Shown here: one piece after another, positions 44,334 to 53,068 of the stretch | How positions within the stretch are numbered: position 1 is the first letter of the stretch | Layout: every line of letters starts with the position of its first letter | Origin: G963674665 sp963674665 | GTDB taxonomy: Bacteria > Desulfobacterota > Desulfovibrionia > Desulfovibrionales > Desulfovibrionaceae | DNA: 64,000 nt | Assembly: GCA_963674665.2 (NCBI GenBank) | Contig: CAXXPL010000011.1 | Span: 568,511 to 632,510, forward strand | Direction: 5' to 3' | Position numbers and translations under genes: made by a program | Notes under the pieces: model-generated | Database searches by the model: none | What the model was told of the DNA's origin: nothing | What the model saw: only the letters and a program-made list of their open reading frames with translations

Positions 44334-47300
44334 ATGTATTCTGCTTCTCGTTCGATGACTCTTCTGTTGGCCTTTTTTCTGCTTGTTGCTTTGTATTCCC
44401 CTGTTCTGGGGGCGGACGAATCAAACCCCAGTTCGACAACATATAGTGGCTCCGGCGACTGGACAGGCACCGCTGGCAACGACACGTATATCAATGAATC
44501 CACAGGGATTGTCGACGCAGGTGATATCGACATGTCCCAGGGTGGGAGCGATACCGTCATCAACTATGGGACGGTTACATATGATTTGGGGAGTGGTAAG
44601 GGCGGCACTATAATTGGTAGTGCGGAAGGAGGAAACCGTATAGAGAATTATGGAACTGTTGAACTTTCTATATTTGGAAGTTACGTCAATTCTGATGATA
44701 TTGTGAACGATAAGAATATTGTCATCAATGCTGGAGATGTTGAATTTGCAGTATTTGGAAGCTTTTTATATGGTGGAACGAATGTCACCGCCGTAGGGAA
44801 TATCGTAACCAATACGAAAGAGGGATATGCTGATCTGGGAATCACTGGCGCCCATGCCGGCGTGAGCAACTCCTCCTATGGAGGTAATATCGTCACGAAT
44901 GCCGGTGCAGCTTACGGTGTTGTAGGAACTGAAAGTTATGGCGATGGTAATATAGTTGGGAATAACGTTATTTATAATTCTGGAGTTGCTGGATATGTGG
45001 AAGGTGATTATACAGAAGGTGAAAATACAATAACAGGCTGGAATTATATTTATAATTCTGGTGAAGTGTATGGTTACGTTCTGGGGTCCGGTAACATAGG
45101 TGACCGGTCTACTGGTGGAAATAATGTCATTGTGAACACAGGAATAGTGGGGGACTATCTTGCGGGAACATCCAATGAGGGTGCCAACACAAGTGGCGGG
45201 AGCAATACTTTGACTAACACCGGCGATGCGTATGGCATGATCGGGACGGTAAACTATGAAGACGGGACCTCTGGCGGTGAAAACACTCTGGCAAATTCTG
45301 GTGAAATCATAGAGGATATGAGAGGGGTAAGCAATGTCGGTGACGAAACATCTGGCGGGTCCAACAACGTCACGAATTCAGGCATAGTGTACGGAATAGT
45401 GGAAGGAACCTACAGCACTGGTGACGACTCCACTGGAAGCGGCAACACTCTGGTCAATTCCGGGGATGTCGGACACGCGATCATCGGCACCGAAAACTAT
45501 GGCACGCGGTCGAGCGGCGGTTCCAACACCATTGAAAATTCCGGCACGGTGGGCGGCCCGATTACGGGAGACAATGACAGCATCGACTTCGTGGGATACA
45601 TCTATGGAAGCGCCAATGTGGCTGACGACGCCCACGGAGGGGGCAACACCATCACCAATTCGGGCAGCGTGCTCTCGGGCGCCGATAATCCCCTGGGGGG
45701 CATAGAGGGGATAATCGGCTCTTACAACGAGGACGACGGAACCTACGGCGGCGACAACACCATCAAGAACACGGCCACCGGCTACGTTGAAAAGGATCTG
45801 CTCGGCAGTTACAACGAATTGGCCGGGAACTACGGAAGCAACAACTCCATAAGCAATGCCGGGACAGTGGACGGCAAGATCGCGGGTACCTACAACGTAG
45901 GAACGGGGTCTCATGGTGGAGGGAACACCATCACCAACTCGAGCACCGTGGGCGGAAGCATCTACGGCAGTGAGAACGCTGGAACTGGCAGCTATGGCGG
46001 CTCCAACTCCATCACCAACTCCGGCACCGTGAACGGCTCCATCTACGGCAGTGAAAACGCTGGAACTGGCAGCTTTGGCGGCTCCAACACCATCACCAAC
46101 TCCGGCACCGTGAACGGCTCCATCTACGGCAGCACCGGTACAGCGGGCTCCGGCAACATCATCACCAATTCCGGAACCGTTGCGGATAATATCGAGTCCG
46201 GCGACAGTGACGACACCGTAACCATCCAGAATGGTTCCACTGTGGGAGGCGATGTGGACGGCCAGGCCGGCGAAGACGTGCTGCATTTCGAAAACATGAC
46301 AGATATCGCCGGTGGGCAGTACCTGAACTTCGAAACCATGGCCCTTACCGGTTTCGGCACAAACCTCACCGGCACGCTTAATATTTCCGATACCTCCACT
46401 ATCAACGGGGGCCTTTCCGTGAACGGCATGCTCACGTCCCCCAACGTCATCGTGGGGGCTGGCGGCACCCTTGGGGGCACGGGTACCATCAATGGTACGG
46501 TTACAGCAAATGGCACCATAGCCCCAGGCAATTCCATAGGCACGCTCACGGTGAATGGCGATGTCACTTTCGCCCCCACCAGCATCTTTTCCGTGGAACT
46601 GGCCAAGGACGGCAAGGCCGACCTGTTGCACAGTACCGGAAGCATCACCATTCAGGGCGGGACGGTCGGCGTGGTGCTGGAGAGCGATGTGTACCTCTCC
46701 GGTACCACTTGGCAGGTTCTTTCCGCTGACGGTACGGTTGACGGAACCTTTGACTCCGTAGCCTCGAACCTGTCCAGCCCTTTTGTATCCTTGAACTTCA
46801 CGAACAACGGGAGCACGCTCTACCTAGTGGTAGAGCGCGAGAGCTACACCAACCTCGCCCTCACTCCGGGGCAACGTGCCGTTGCCAATGCCCTGGACAG
46901 GATATTGCCTGTTGTCACCGGTGACATGTCCGACTTGCTTGAGGCCATGGATTTTGAATACGGGGCCGAGGAGATTCAACAGGTCTACGAAAACCTGGCC
47001 CCGGAGCTCTATTTCGGATTCAAGGACGCGGCTCTGCGGACCTCCTCCATGTTCGCGGACATGCAAGGGGAGCGGGCCGCCTTTCTGCGCGGACTGAAAC
47101 GTCAGGGGAGCGCGGACTCCCAGGCTCGGCTGCAGGGGCTCAACGCCGGGGGCACCTTTGGCGCGGACCGCACCTGGGCGGTCTGGTCCAGGGGGCTTGG
47201 TTCCTGGGCCTCACGCTCCGATCATGACGGCTACAAGGGGTTTGACGCGGACACCCACGGCGTGATGTTCGGGGTGGACGGCGAGTTCACGTCCTGGCTC

Positions 47301-48002
47301 AGCGGCGGCCTCAACTTCGCCTACACCAACAGCGACATCACCTGGAGCAGGGGAAGCTCCAAAGGGAAACAGTTCGGCAAGCAACTGGGCGCGTTCCTAA
47401 GCGCGGACTACGTCGGGTTCTACCTGGATGGCTCCTCGAACTTCGGCTGGCTCCAGAACCGGGGCACGCGGCGCATCACCCTGCCCAACGCGAACTCCCA
47501 GGCGCAATCCGACTTCGACACCTTCACCTGGCTTGGCCGCCTGAACCTGGGCTATGACCTTGAACTCGGCGATTTCGCCTTTGGCCCCCTGGCTTCGCTC
47601 AGTCATATCGAGCTGCGCCAGGACGACTTCACCGAGACCGGGGCCGGGTACCTGAACCTGCGCATGGACGACATCTCGGTGCAGCGCACCTCTTCCCTCA
47701 TTGGGGGGCGTTTCGCCCATACCCTGCGCTTTGGCGAAGTGCAGCTGACCTCCAGGCTCATGGTGGGGTGGCAGCACCAGCTTGACCAGGACCGGGCCGA
47801 TATCACCGCCTTTTTTCAGGACTACCCCGACGCGCCCATCATGATGAGCGAACTCACGCCCCAGACCGATTCCCTGGCCCTGCGCGCCGGGCTCACGCTT
47901 CTGGCCGGGAAGTACTTCACCAGCTCCTGCGACTACTCCCTGAGCCACGGCGAGCGCGACACCGTGCACAGCATCGGTTTGAGTTTGGGGGTGAAATTCT
48001 AG
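44334..48002 (+). CDS. Autotransporter adhesin-like protein with beta-helix repeat passenger
   Basis: This 1222-residue type V secreted protein has signal peptide MTLLLAFFLLVALYSPVLGA. The passenger (about 30-800) is built of GGNTITNSGTV-type beta-helix repeats rich in Gly, Asn and Thr. Two 81-bp tandem units (45966-46127) are almost identical. Near 680-800 are autotransporter-associated strands (GTITANGTIAPGNSIGTLTV-like). The last 270 residues form the outer-membrane beta-barrel (VWSRGLGSWASR to LSLGVKF), ending in Phe. The first part of the gene (to about 45.4 kb) is AT-rich and the rest GC-rich, which suggests a recombined passenger. The start is ATG 44334. A perfect terminator lies at 48031-48061. 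The target surface is unknown. Confidence 0.9.
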   Translation: MYSASRSMTLLLAFFLLVALYSPVLGADESNPSSTTYSGSGDWTGTAGNDTYINESTGIVDAGDIDMSQGGSDTVINYGTVTYDLGSGKGGTIIGSAEGGNRIENYGTVELSIFGSYVNSDDIVNDKNIVINAGDVEFAVFGSFLYGGTNVTAVGNIVTNTKEGYADLGITGAHAGVSNSSYGGNIVTNAGAAYGVVGTESYGDGNIVGNNVIYNSGVAGYVEGDYTEGENTITGWNYIYNSGEVYGYVLGSGNIGDRSTGGNNVIVNTGIVGDYLAGTSNEGANTSGGSNTLTNTGDAYGMIGTVNYEDGTSGGENTLANSGEIIEDMRGVSNVGDETSGGSNNVTNSGIVYGIVEGTYSTGDDSTGSGNTLVNSGDVGHAIIGTENYGTRSSGGSNTIENSGTVGGPITGDNDSIDFVGYIYGSANVADDAHGGGNTITNSGSVLSGADNPLGGIEGIIGSYNEDDGTYGGDNTIKNTATGYVEKDLLGSYNELAGNYGSNNSISNAGTVDGKIAGTYNVGTGSHGGGNTITNSSTVGGSIYGSENAGTGSYGGSNSITNSGTVNGSIYGSENAGTGSFGGSNTITNSGTVNGSIYGSTGTAGSGNIITNSGTVADNIESGDSDDTVTIQNGSTVGGDVDGQAGEDVLHFENMTDIAGGQYLNFETMALTGFGTNLTGTLNISDTSTINGGLSVNGMLTSPNVIVGAGGTLGGTGTINGTVTANGTIAPGNSIGTLTVNGDVTFAPTSIFSVELAKDGKADLLHSTGSITIQGGTVGVVLESDVYLSGTTWQVLSADGTVDGTFDSVASNLSSPFVSLNFTNNGSTLYLVVERESYTNLALTPGQRAVANALDRILPVVTGDMSDLLEAMDFEYGAEEIQQVYENLAPELYFGFKDAALRTSSMFADMQGERAAFLRGLKRQGSADSQARLQGLNAGGTFGADRTWAVWSRGLGSWASRSDHDGYKGFDADTHGVMFGVDGEFTSWLSGGLNFAYTNSDITWSRGSSKGKQFGKQLGAFLSADYVGFYLDGSSNFGWLQNRGTRRITLPNANSQAQSDFDTFTWLGRLNLGYDLELGDFAFGPLASLSHIELRQDDFTETGAGYLNLRMDDISVQRTSSLIGGRFAHTLRFGEVQLTSRLMVGWQHQLDQDRADITAFFQDYPDAPIMMSELTPQTDSLALRAGLTLLAGKYFTSSCDYSLSHGERDTVHSIGLSLGVKF
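45966..46127 (+). repeat. Two near-identical 81-bp tandem repeats in the autotransporter passenger
   Basis: The unit GSENAGTGSYGGSNSITNSG and the following TVNGSIY (27 residues) occurs at 45966-46046 and 46047-46127, differing at only a few bases; a third partial unit follows. The DNA identity points to a recent duplication or slippage that would change passenger length. Confidence 0.85.
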
Positions 48003-48030
48003 ACCTATTTTAGGACGAGACAGAGAATAC

Positions 48031-48061
48031 AAAAGGGGATTCGCTGTGCGAATCCCCTTTT
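48031..48061. terminator. Perfect bidirectional terminator after the autotransporter
   Basis: AAAAGGGGATTCGC (48031-48044) and GCGAATCCCCTTTT (48048-48061) form a perfect 14-bp stem with loop TGT. The A-run and T-run on either side make it effective on both strands, serving the autotransporter (plus) and the small membrane protein gene (minus). Confidence 0.88.
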
Positions 48062-48096
48062 GTTCGTTATTCGGGCGCCCCCCGATATGGAAATAT

Positions 48097-48192
48097 CTAC
48101 TTTGAGTTGAACTTGGAGACCTTCTCGAAGAGGCGGAACAACAGAACGCTCCCAACGATGATAAGGCCGAGTACGATATAGGACGTAATCAT
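48097..48192 (-). CDS. 31-residue single-pass membrane protein
   Basis: ATG at 48192 follows AGGAGAG by 4 nt. The 31-residue product has one hydrophobic helix (YIVLGLIIVGSVLLF) followed by a basic amphipathic tail (RLFEKVSKFNSK). The size and form are those of small membrane subunits such as KdpF-, CydX- or transporter-associated peptides, but no family can be named. It stands alone, with its own terminator (48031-48061) and a TTGACA box about 100 bp upstream on the minus strand. Nothing larger is translated from this transcript. Confidence 0.65.
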   Translation of the reverse strand: MITSYIVLGLIIVGSVLLFRLFEKVSKFNSK

Positions 48193-48346
48193 TTCTCTCT
48201 CCTGATAATGCCCTTGGCTTGGTTTTTCAACGCCCTCCTTCTGGCAGGGCGGTGTCATTGCGAAGTCAAGGCCAGTTAATGATGCTTTCGAAAGATGTCA
48301 AACAGAAATATTAGCAAATAGAAAAAATTTAAGGATCAAATTGATT

Positions 48347-48350
48347 ATTT
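48347..48350. repeat. Target-site duplication ATTT, left
   Basis: Left copy of the 4-bp duplication that borders the insertion sequence. Confidence 0.7.
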
Positions 48351-48366
48351 AGTCAGCCCTGAAAAA
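48351..48366 (+). repeat. Left terminal inverted repeat of the IS element
   Basis: AGTCAGCCCTGAAAAA, exact inverse of 49795-49810. Confidence 0.88.
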
Positions 48367-48479
48367 CGTTCAATTTACTGAAAAGACTTAACAAAACGAC
48401 CAATTCAATGTATCATTCTCGACCAGGAACTACAGTAATTCTGCAGAAAACCGGTCGCGCTGTCGCCGAGTCGGGAGTG

Positions 48480-49778
48480 ATGATGAAGGCCAAGCAAGCC
48501 AAAAACGATCAGGCTAATTTCCTCTACAAAGACCTCATTGACCAACTCAACCCCAAGCATCCGCTGCTCCAACTGGCTGGGCGCATACCATGGGAGCGCT
48601 TTGAGCGGGAGTTCTCCCCACTCTACAGCGGGCACGGACGACCGGCAAAGCCCATTCGCCGCATGGTCGGACTCATGATTCTCAAACAACTTGAGGACCT
48701 CAGCGACGAGCGTGTTGTTGAAGCCTGGGTCCAAAATCCCTACTTCCAAGCCTTTTGCGGCGAGAAGCACTTTCAGTGGAAATTCCCCTGTGATTCGACG
48801 GATTTCGTCTATTTCCGCAAACGCATCGGTGAGGACGGCGCGCGCCTGATCTTCGAAGTCTCGGTGAATCTGCACGGCGAAGACGCCAAAGAGCGCGAGA
48901 TCACCGTGGACACCACAGTACAGGAAAAGAACATCACCTTCCCTACAGATGTGAAACTGCTGACGAAAGTCATCAAAAAATGCAGGAAAATCGCTACAGA
49001 TGAAGGCGTCAGGCTTCGCCGTAGTTTTCGCCGTGAACTGCCAAGCCTGCTGCGCCAACGGTTCAAAAGCCGAAAAACCATCAAACGAATACGGACCATG
49101 GCCGGCGTGCTCATCCGCGAGTTGGAGCGCAAGTTGTCCAAGGAAGCGCTTGCCCGCTACGCTGAATCCTTGAGCCTTTTTCGCCGAGTCCATGGGCAAA
49201 AACGGACCGACAAAAACAAGATTTACAGCCTGCACGAGCCTGACGTGCTGTGCATCGGCAAAGGCAAAGAACACAAAAAGTATGAATTCGGGCGCAAGGC
49301 TTCTCTTGCCGTCACCAAAACCACAGGTGTCATTGTGGGGGCCATGTCTTTCACGGAAAACGTCTTTGATGGTCATACGCTCCCGGACGTCCTGGAGCAG
49401 GTCTGGCAAATCACAGAAGTCTGTCCGTCGGTGGCCATCTGCGACCGAGGCTATCGGGGACGGAAAAAGGTGGGCGACACGAGCATCCTGACGCCAGGTA
49501 GCCCTAAGAAGAGCGACACACCCTATCAACGCAGAAAAGCCAGAGGACGCTTCCGCCGCCGGGCTGGAATCGAGCCGGTGATCGGACATGTGAAGCATGA
49601 CCATCGCATGGTGCGCAATTTCCTCAAAGGTGTCGTCGGTGACGCAATCAATCTGTTCATGGCGTGCGCGGCGTTCAACTTCAAGAAATGGATGCGAGGG
49701 GTGAAACTTTTTTTTGCTCTTCTGGCCCTGTGGCTCTCTTTCGAGTTTGGATGGCAGCGCAAGCTGGCTAAGATCTGA
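48480..49778 (+). CDS. IS5-like DDE transposase
   Basis: This 432-residue transposase of the IS4/IS5 superfamily has an N-terminal DUF772-like domain (RPAKPIRRMVGLMILKQLEDL) and a DDE catalytic domain. The triad is Asp in ITVDTTVQEKN, Asp in AICDRGYRG and Glu in AGIEPVIGHVKHDHRM. The frame extends upstream to ATG 48408, but the homologous N-terminus and GGGAG favour 48480 or 48483. The gene is full length and in frame between the inverted repeats, so the element may still be active. Confidence 0.88.
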   Translation: MMKAKQAKNDQANFLYKDLIDQLNPKHPLLQLAGRIPWERFEREFSPLYSGHGRPAKPIRRMVGLMILKQLEDLSDERVVEAWVQNPYFQAFCGEKHFQWKFPCDSTDFVYFRKRIGEDGARLIFEVSVNLHGEDAKEREITVDTTVQEKNITFPTDVKLLTKVIKKCRKIATDEGVRLRRSFRRELPSLLRQRFKSRKTIKRIRTMAGVLIRELERKLSKEALARYAESLSLFRRVHGQKRTDKNKIYSLHEPDVLCIGKGKEHKKYEFGRKASLAVTKTTGVIVGAMSFTENVFDGHTLPDVLEQVWQITEVCPSVAICDRGYRGRKKVGDTSILTPGSPKKSDTPYQRRKARGRFRRRAGIEPVIGHVKHDHRMVRNFLKGVVGDAINLFMACAAFNFKKWMRGVKLFFALLALWLSFEFGWQRKLAKI

Positions 49779-49794
49779 ACAAAGCTAAAAGGGC

Positions 49795-49810
49795 TTTTTC
49801 AGGGCTGACT
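49795..49810 (-). repeat. Right terminal inverted repeat of the IS element
   Basis: TTTTTCAGGGCTGACT, exact inverse of 48351-48366, directly followed by the duplicated ATTT (49811-49814). Confidence 0.88.
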
Positions 49811-49814
49811 ATTT
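49811..49814. repeat. Target-site duplication ATTT, right
   Basis: Right copy of the 4-bp duplication that borders the insertion sequence. Confidence 0.7.
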
Positions 49815-50022
49815 ACAATTTGGGCCAGTGAGAATGGATAATTTTGTCATTCTTGACCAGATGCGAGGGAAATGGGGGGCGGTTTTCCGATGTCCGTATC
49901 GGGTGCGTTGGGAGTTCTCATGGGCAGGAGGGAGCGATGGCGAGGACGAGGAAAAGGGAAAGCTGATCTTGCGATAAGAGCATTTTTAGTTTGAAATGCT
50001 CTATACCGAGTCTTGAGAGGAA

Positions 50023-50054
50023 CGGGGGGAAGCCCTTGTGCTGAATTCCCCCCG
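50023..50054 (-). terminator. G-run hairpin after mazG (repeat family, copy 8)
   Basis: CGGGGGGAA and TTCCCCCCG form a 9-bp stem with a 14-nt loop. It is shorter than other copies because the inner AAACCTTT pairing is eroded. It lies 24 bp beyond the stop of the minus-strand mazG gene. Confidence 0.5.
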
Positions 50055-50077
50055 GAATACTCAGAAAAAGCAGCTGG

Positions 50078-50878
50078 CTATTCTGAGGCGCTTTTTCCGG
50101 CCAGCAGGATCTTGGCCTCTTCCCAGAGCTGATCCAGGGCCGCCATGTCGAGCTTGGCGATGTCCAGGCCGCGCTCCAAAGCCAGGGCCTCCATGGTTTG
50201 GAAGCGTGAGAGGAAGCGCAGGTTTGTGTTATGCAGGGCCGCATTGGCCTTTATGCCCTTGCGTCGCCCCAGTTCCACAAGGGTGAACAGGTAGTCGCCG
50301 AACTCTCGTTCCTGGTGGGCGTGATCCTCGCTCCCCAGGGCCTCTTGAAACTCCCTCCACTCCTCCTGGAGTTTCTCCTCCACTGATGCGTCGTCCGGCC
50401 AGGTGAATCCCGTGCGTGCGGCTTTAGAGTGGATGCGGTAGGCCTTGAGAAGGGGGGGCAGCCCCTTGGGCAGGCTGTCGTATACACCGCTGGGCCTATG
50501 CTCCTCCATTTTCTCCTGGCGCTTGATGCGTTCCCAGTTGCGCAGCAGTTCTTCCTGGTTCTTGAAGTCCACGTCTCCGAAAACATGGGGATGGCGGCGG
50601 ATCATCTTGGCCGCGTTGGCGTGGAAGGCCTCGTCCATGGTGAACTCTCCGCTGTTTTCATACAGCTTGCCTATGAACAGCAGCAGGAAGGCCACATCGC
50701 CCAGTTCCTCCATGGCCTCGGCCTTGTTTCCGGAGCGGATGGCCTCAACCAGTTCAAAGGATTCCTCCAGGACATAGTCGCAGAGGCTCTCCACGGTCTG
50801 CTCCCGGTCCCAGGGGCAGCCGTCCGGCGCCAGCAGGGAATCTATGACTTCGCGTACGCGTTCGTATCCTTTAGTCAT
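50078..50878 (-). CDS. mazG: Nucleoside triphosphate pyrophosphohydrolase MazG
   Basis: This 266-residue protein has two MazG helical domains. The first carries the metal-binding EExxE...ExxD pattern (LEESFELVEAI and EELGDVAFLLLFIG) and CPWDREQT near the N-terminus. It hydrolyses NTPs to NMP and pyrophosphate, clearing abnormal nucleotides. The start MTKGYERVREVIDSLL (50878) matches the family. On the minus strand it follows the cvpA-like gene by about 100 bp. Confidence 0.92.
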   Translation of the reverse strand: MTKGYERVREVIDSLLAPDGCPWDREQTVESLCDYVLEESFELVEAIRSGNKAEAMEELGDVAFLLLFIGKLYENSGEFTMDEAFHANAAKMIRRHPHVFGDVDFKNQEELLRNWERIKRQEKMEEHRPSGVYDSLPKGLPPLLKAYRIHSKAARTGFTWPDDASVEEKLQEEWREFQEALGSEDHAHQEREFGDYLFTLVELGRRKGIKANAALHNTNLRFLSRFQTMEALALERGLDIAKLDMAALDQLWEEAKILLAGKSASE

Positions 50879-50982
50879 GAATGCTCCTCGATGTTTTGAG
50901 GGTAGGAAAGATGAAAACGGGACGCTACTCCGCATGGAGCGGCTTTGCAACCCGCGATGGGCAGGGCGGGGAGAGTGGCAGG

Positions 50983-51495
50983 TCAGGAGTTCAGTTTATT
51001 CTGCTCGGGCAATTGGGGCAGGTTTTCGATGCGCAGTTGCTCGGGCATATAGGGGCGGATGCTCTGGGCCACATGATCCAGATAGGGCGCGAAGAGGGAT
51101 GTCTGCATGAACTCGGCCTGGGGCAGATAGTTGTTCAACAGCATGAACAGCACCAGGCTGATGAGGGCTCCCTTGGTCAGACCGATGAAGCCGCCGGAGA
51201 CGGTGTTCATGAGGTCCGAGGGCGAGGCCAGGACCCTGTGCAGGAGTTTCCCCAGAAGGGTGGCGGCGACAATGGCTCCCACGAACACGACGAGATAGGC
51301 GAGAGTGCCCCCCCATCCGGACTCGGTGATGTACTCGCGAACATAGGGGGAGAGGGCGTTGTGGTACTTGTTGGCAAGGACAAACGCCAGCACCACACCG
51401 ACTATGGCCGTGATTTCAATGATGAATCCCCGGAACAAGCCGCGAATGAGGAAGTAGCCGGCAATGATGCAGAAAGCGATGTCTAGGAGGTTCAT
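50983..51495 (-). CDS. cvpA: CvpA family membrane protein
   Basis: This 170-residue inner-membrane protein has four hydrophobic helices. The first block MNLLDIAFCIIAGYFLIRGL and FRGFIIEITAIVGVVLAF, and the later SGGFIGLTKGALISLVLF, are the CvpA signature. In E. coli CvpA is needed for colicin V production and envelope integrity; its molecular role is unclear. It is probably co-transcribed with mazG. Confidence 0.85.
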   Translation of the reverse strand: MNLLDIAFCIIAGYFLIRGLFRGFIIEITAIVGVVLAFVLANKYHNALSPYVREYITESGWGGTLAYLVVFVGAIVAATLLGKLLHRVLASPSDLMNTVSGGFIGLTKGALISLVLFMLLNNYLPQAEFMQTSLFAPYLDHVAQSIRPYMPEQLRIENLPQLPEQNKLNS

Positions 51496-51790
51496 TTCAC
51501 TCGGAGTCCTGGGCGGCCAGGATCAAGAGCCTTGGGGCGGTTAATTGAGTACGGTCGCTATGGGGTGTCCCGCTCACCTGTTGTTGGAAAAAATCTAGCT
51601 GAAAACAGCGAAAAGTAAAAGGGAGAAAAAAAACACCCAGGTTTGAGTTTGTCTATCTCTCTGATAAACCACTTGAAAATAATCGGGAAGCAGACAATTT
51701 TTAGAAGTGACTGAAAAAAGGGGGGTTGATCAAGAAAGCAAGCCTCGCGTATTCATCTGGCTAACCGCTAATTTGGAGGATCGGAACAGT

Positions 51791-53068
51791 ATGGGCCGCA
51801 TATCCATGACCGCACTCAGACCTGGAATGGTGTTGGCTGAAGAGGTGCGCGACAGGAATGGACGATTGCTTTTGGACGAAGGGCAGATTATCTCGGAAAG
51901 ACATCTGCGTATTCTGAAAATTTGGAGTGTGGTGGAGGTTTCGGTCCGAGGAGTTGACGAGGAAAGCCAGCCCAGGGATGGCGCGGTCGAGATCGAGGAC
52001 AGGAAGCTCTGGGAGGCGGTTCAGGAGTACCAGGCTGCCCGGTTTTCCTTCAATGATCTCTCCCATCCCGTCTGCAAGGCTCTCTTTGAACACTGCGTGG
52101 AGAGGCATGTGGAAGCGTGTCTCAGGCAGCACGTTCCGTATCATGTTGTTCAGGGCAGAAGTCTGACCTTGAAAGCACACCACTGTGACGCGGGTGATTC
52201 GACACCACCGGACAAGCCTTCCCGGAGACAGAGTCCCGAGGAACTGCTTCGCCTGGACGAGGGGTTGGGCACGTTGCCCATGGTTTTCCACAAGCTGGTC
52301 GCGGTGGTCAACGACCCGGGTAGTTCAGCCTTGGATGCCGCCGAGGTGATAAGTTACGATCCTCAGTTGGCGGCAAAATTGTTAAGAATTGTAAACAGCA
52401 CTTTTTATGGCATGCGTATGGAGGTGGAATCCGTCTCCCGCGCTGTGGCCATTATCGGTGGCAATCAGCTGTTATCCCTGGCTATGGGCCTTAGTGTGGT
52501 CAGCGCCTTCAAGGGAATTCCATCGGAAATGGTCGATATGGAAGCTTTTTGGAAGCACAGCGTGGCCTGTGGTATTGCGGCCAGACTCATGGCCGGCTTT
52601 CGAAAGGTACCGAATACGGAACGTTTTTTTGTTTCCGGATTGCTCCACGATGTGGGGCGGCTCGCCTTTTTCGCACAGCAGCCGGAGCGTGCGCGAAAAA
52701 TGCTGGAAAATACCCGAGGGCTGGGGCGCCTATTGGTGGATCAGGAGAACCTGGAACTTGGCCTGAACCACTCAATCCTGGGCCGGGTTCTGCTGGAAAA
52801 CTGGAAGTTACCGTTTTCATTGGAAAACAATGTCGGGTATCATCATGACTTTGAGAGCAGTCCAAACAGGCAGGACGCAGCCCTGTTGCAACTGGCGGAT
52901 GTTCTGGCCAATGCCCTTGAATGCGGCACAAGCGGAGAACGGTATGTTCCCCGCGTATCGGCGGAGCTTTGGGAGGCAGTAGGTGTGCCTGTCGGGGCCT
53001 TGGTGCAAATATTGATACAAGTTGACCTGCAACTGGATGATATTTTACGGTTTTTTATAGATGGATGA
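51791..53068 (+). CDS. HDOD-domain signalling protein
   Basis: This 425-residue protein has a short N-terminal domain with MTALRPGMVLAEEVRDRNGRLL and RHLRILKIW, common in HDOD and HD-GYP regulators. An HDOD domain follows (about 155-350, with DPQLAAKLLRIVNSTFYG and RAVAIIGGNQLLSLAMGLSV). An HD-like SGLLHDVGRLAFF segment is present near residue 283. HDOD proteins mediate protein contacts in stress and c-di-GMP signalling and normally lack phosphodiesterase activity. ATG 51791 is preferred on homology; GGAGG lies 11-12 nt upstream. Its stop overlaps the next gene by 8 bp. Confidence 0.82.
   Translation: MGRISMTALRPGMVLAEEVRDRNGRLLLDEGQIISERHLRILKIWSVVEVSVRGVDEESQPRDGAVEIEDRKLWEAVQEYQAARFSFNDLSHPVCKALFEHCVERHVEACLRQHVPYHVVQGRSLTLKAHHCDAGDSTPPDKPSRRQSPEELLRLDEGLGTLPMVFHKLVAVVNDPGSSALDAAEVISYDPQLAAKLLRIVNSTFYGMRMEVESVSRAVAIIGGNQLLSLAMGLSVVSAFKGIPSEMVDMEAFWKHSVACGIAARLMAGFRKVPNTERFFVSGLLHDVGRLAFFAQQPERARKMLENTRGLGRLLVDQENLELGLNHSILGRVLLENWKLPFSLENNVGYHHDFESSPNRQDAALLQLADVLANALECGTSGERYVPRVSAELWEAVGVPVGALVQILIQVDLQLDDILRFFIDG

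Larger units (their letters stand above)
48351..49810 (+). mobile_element. Intact IS5-like insertion sequence, 1460 bp
   Basis: Perfect 16-bp terminal inverted repeats (AGTCAGCCCTGAAAAA at 48351-48366 and its complement at 49795-49810) enclose one transposase gene. The flanks carry the 4-bp direct repeat ATTT (48347-48350 and 49811-49814), the target duplication. The element is complete and probably active or recently inserted. It lies downstream of the small membrane protein gene's promoter region, in non-coding DNA. Confidence 0.88.

Noticed and set aside
45100..46130. CRISPR-like periodic repeats
   Set aside because: The repeats are in frame, diverged and coding (beta-helix turns); there are no unique spacers of fixed length.
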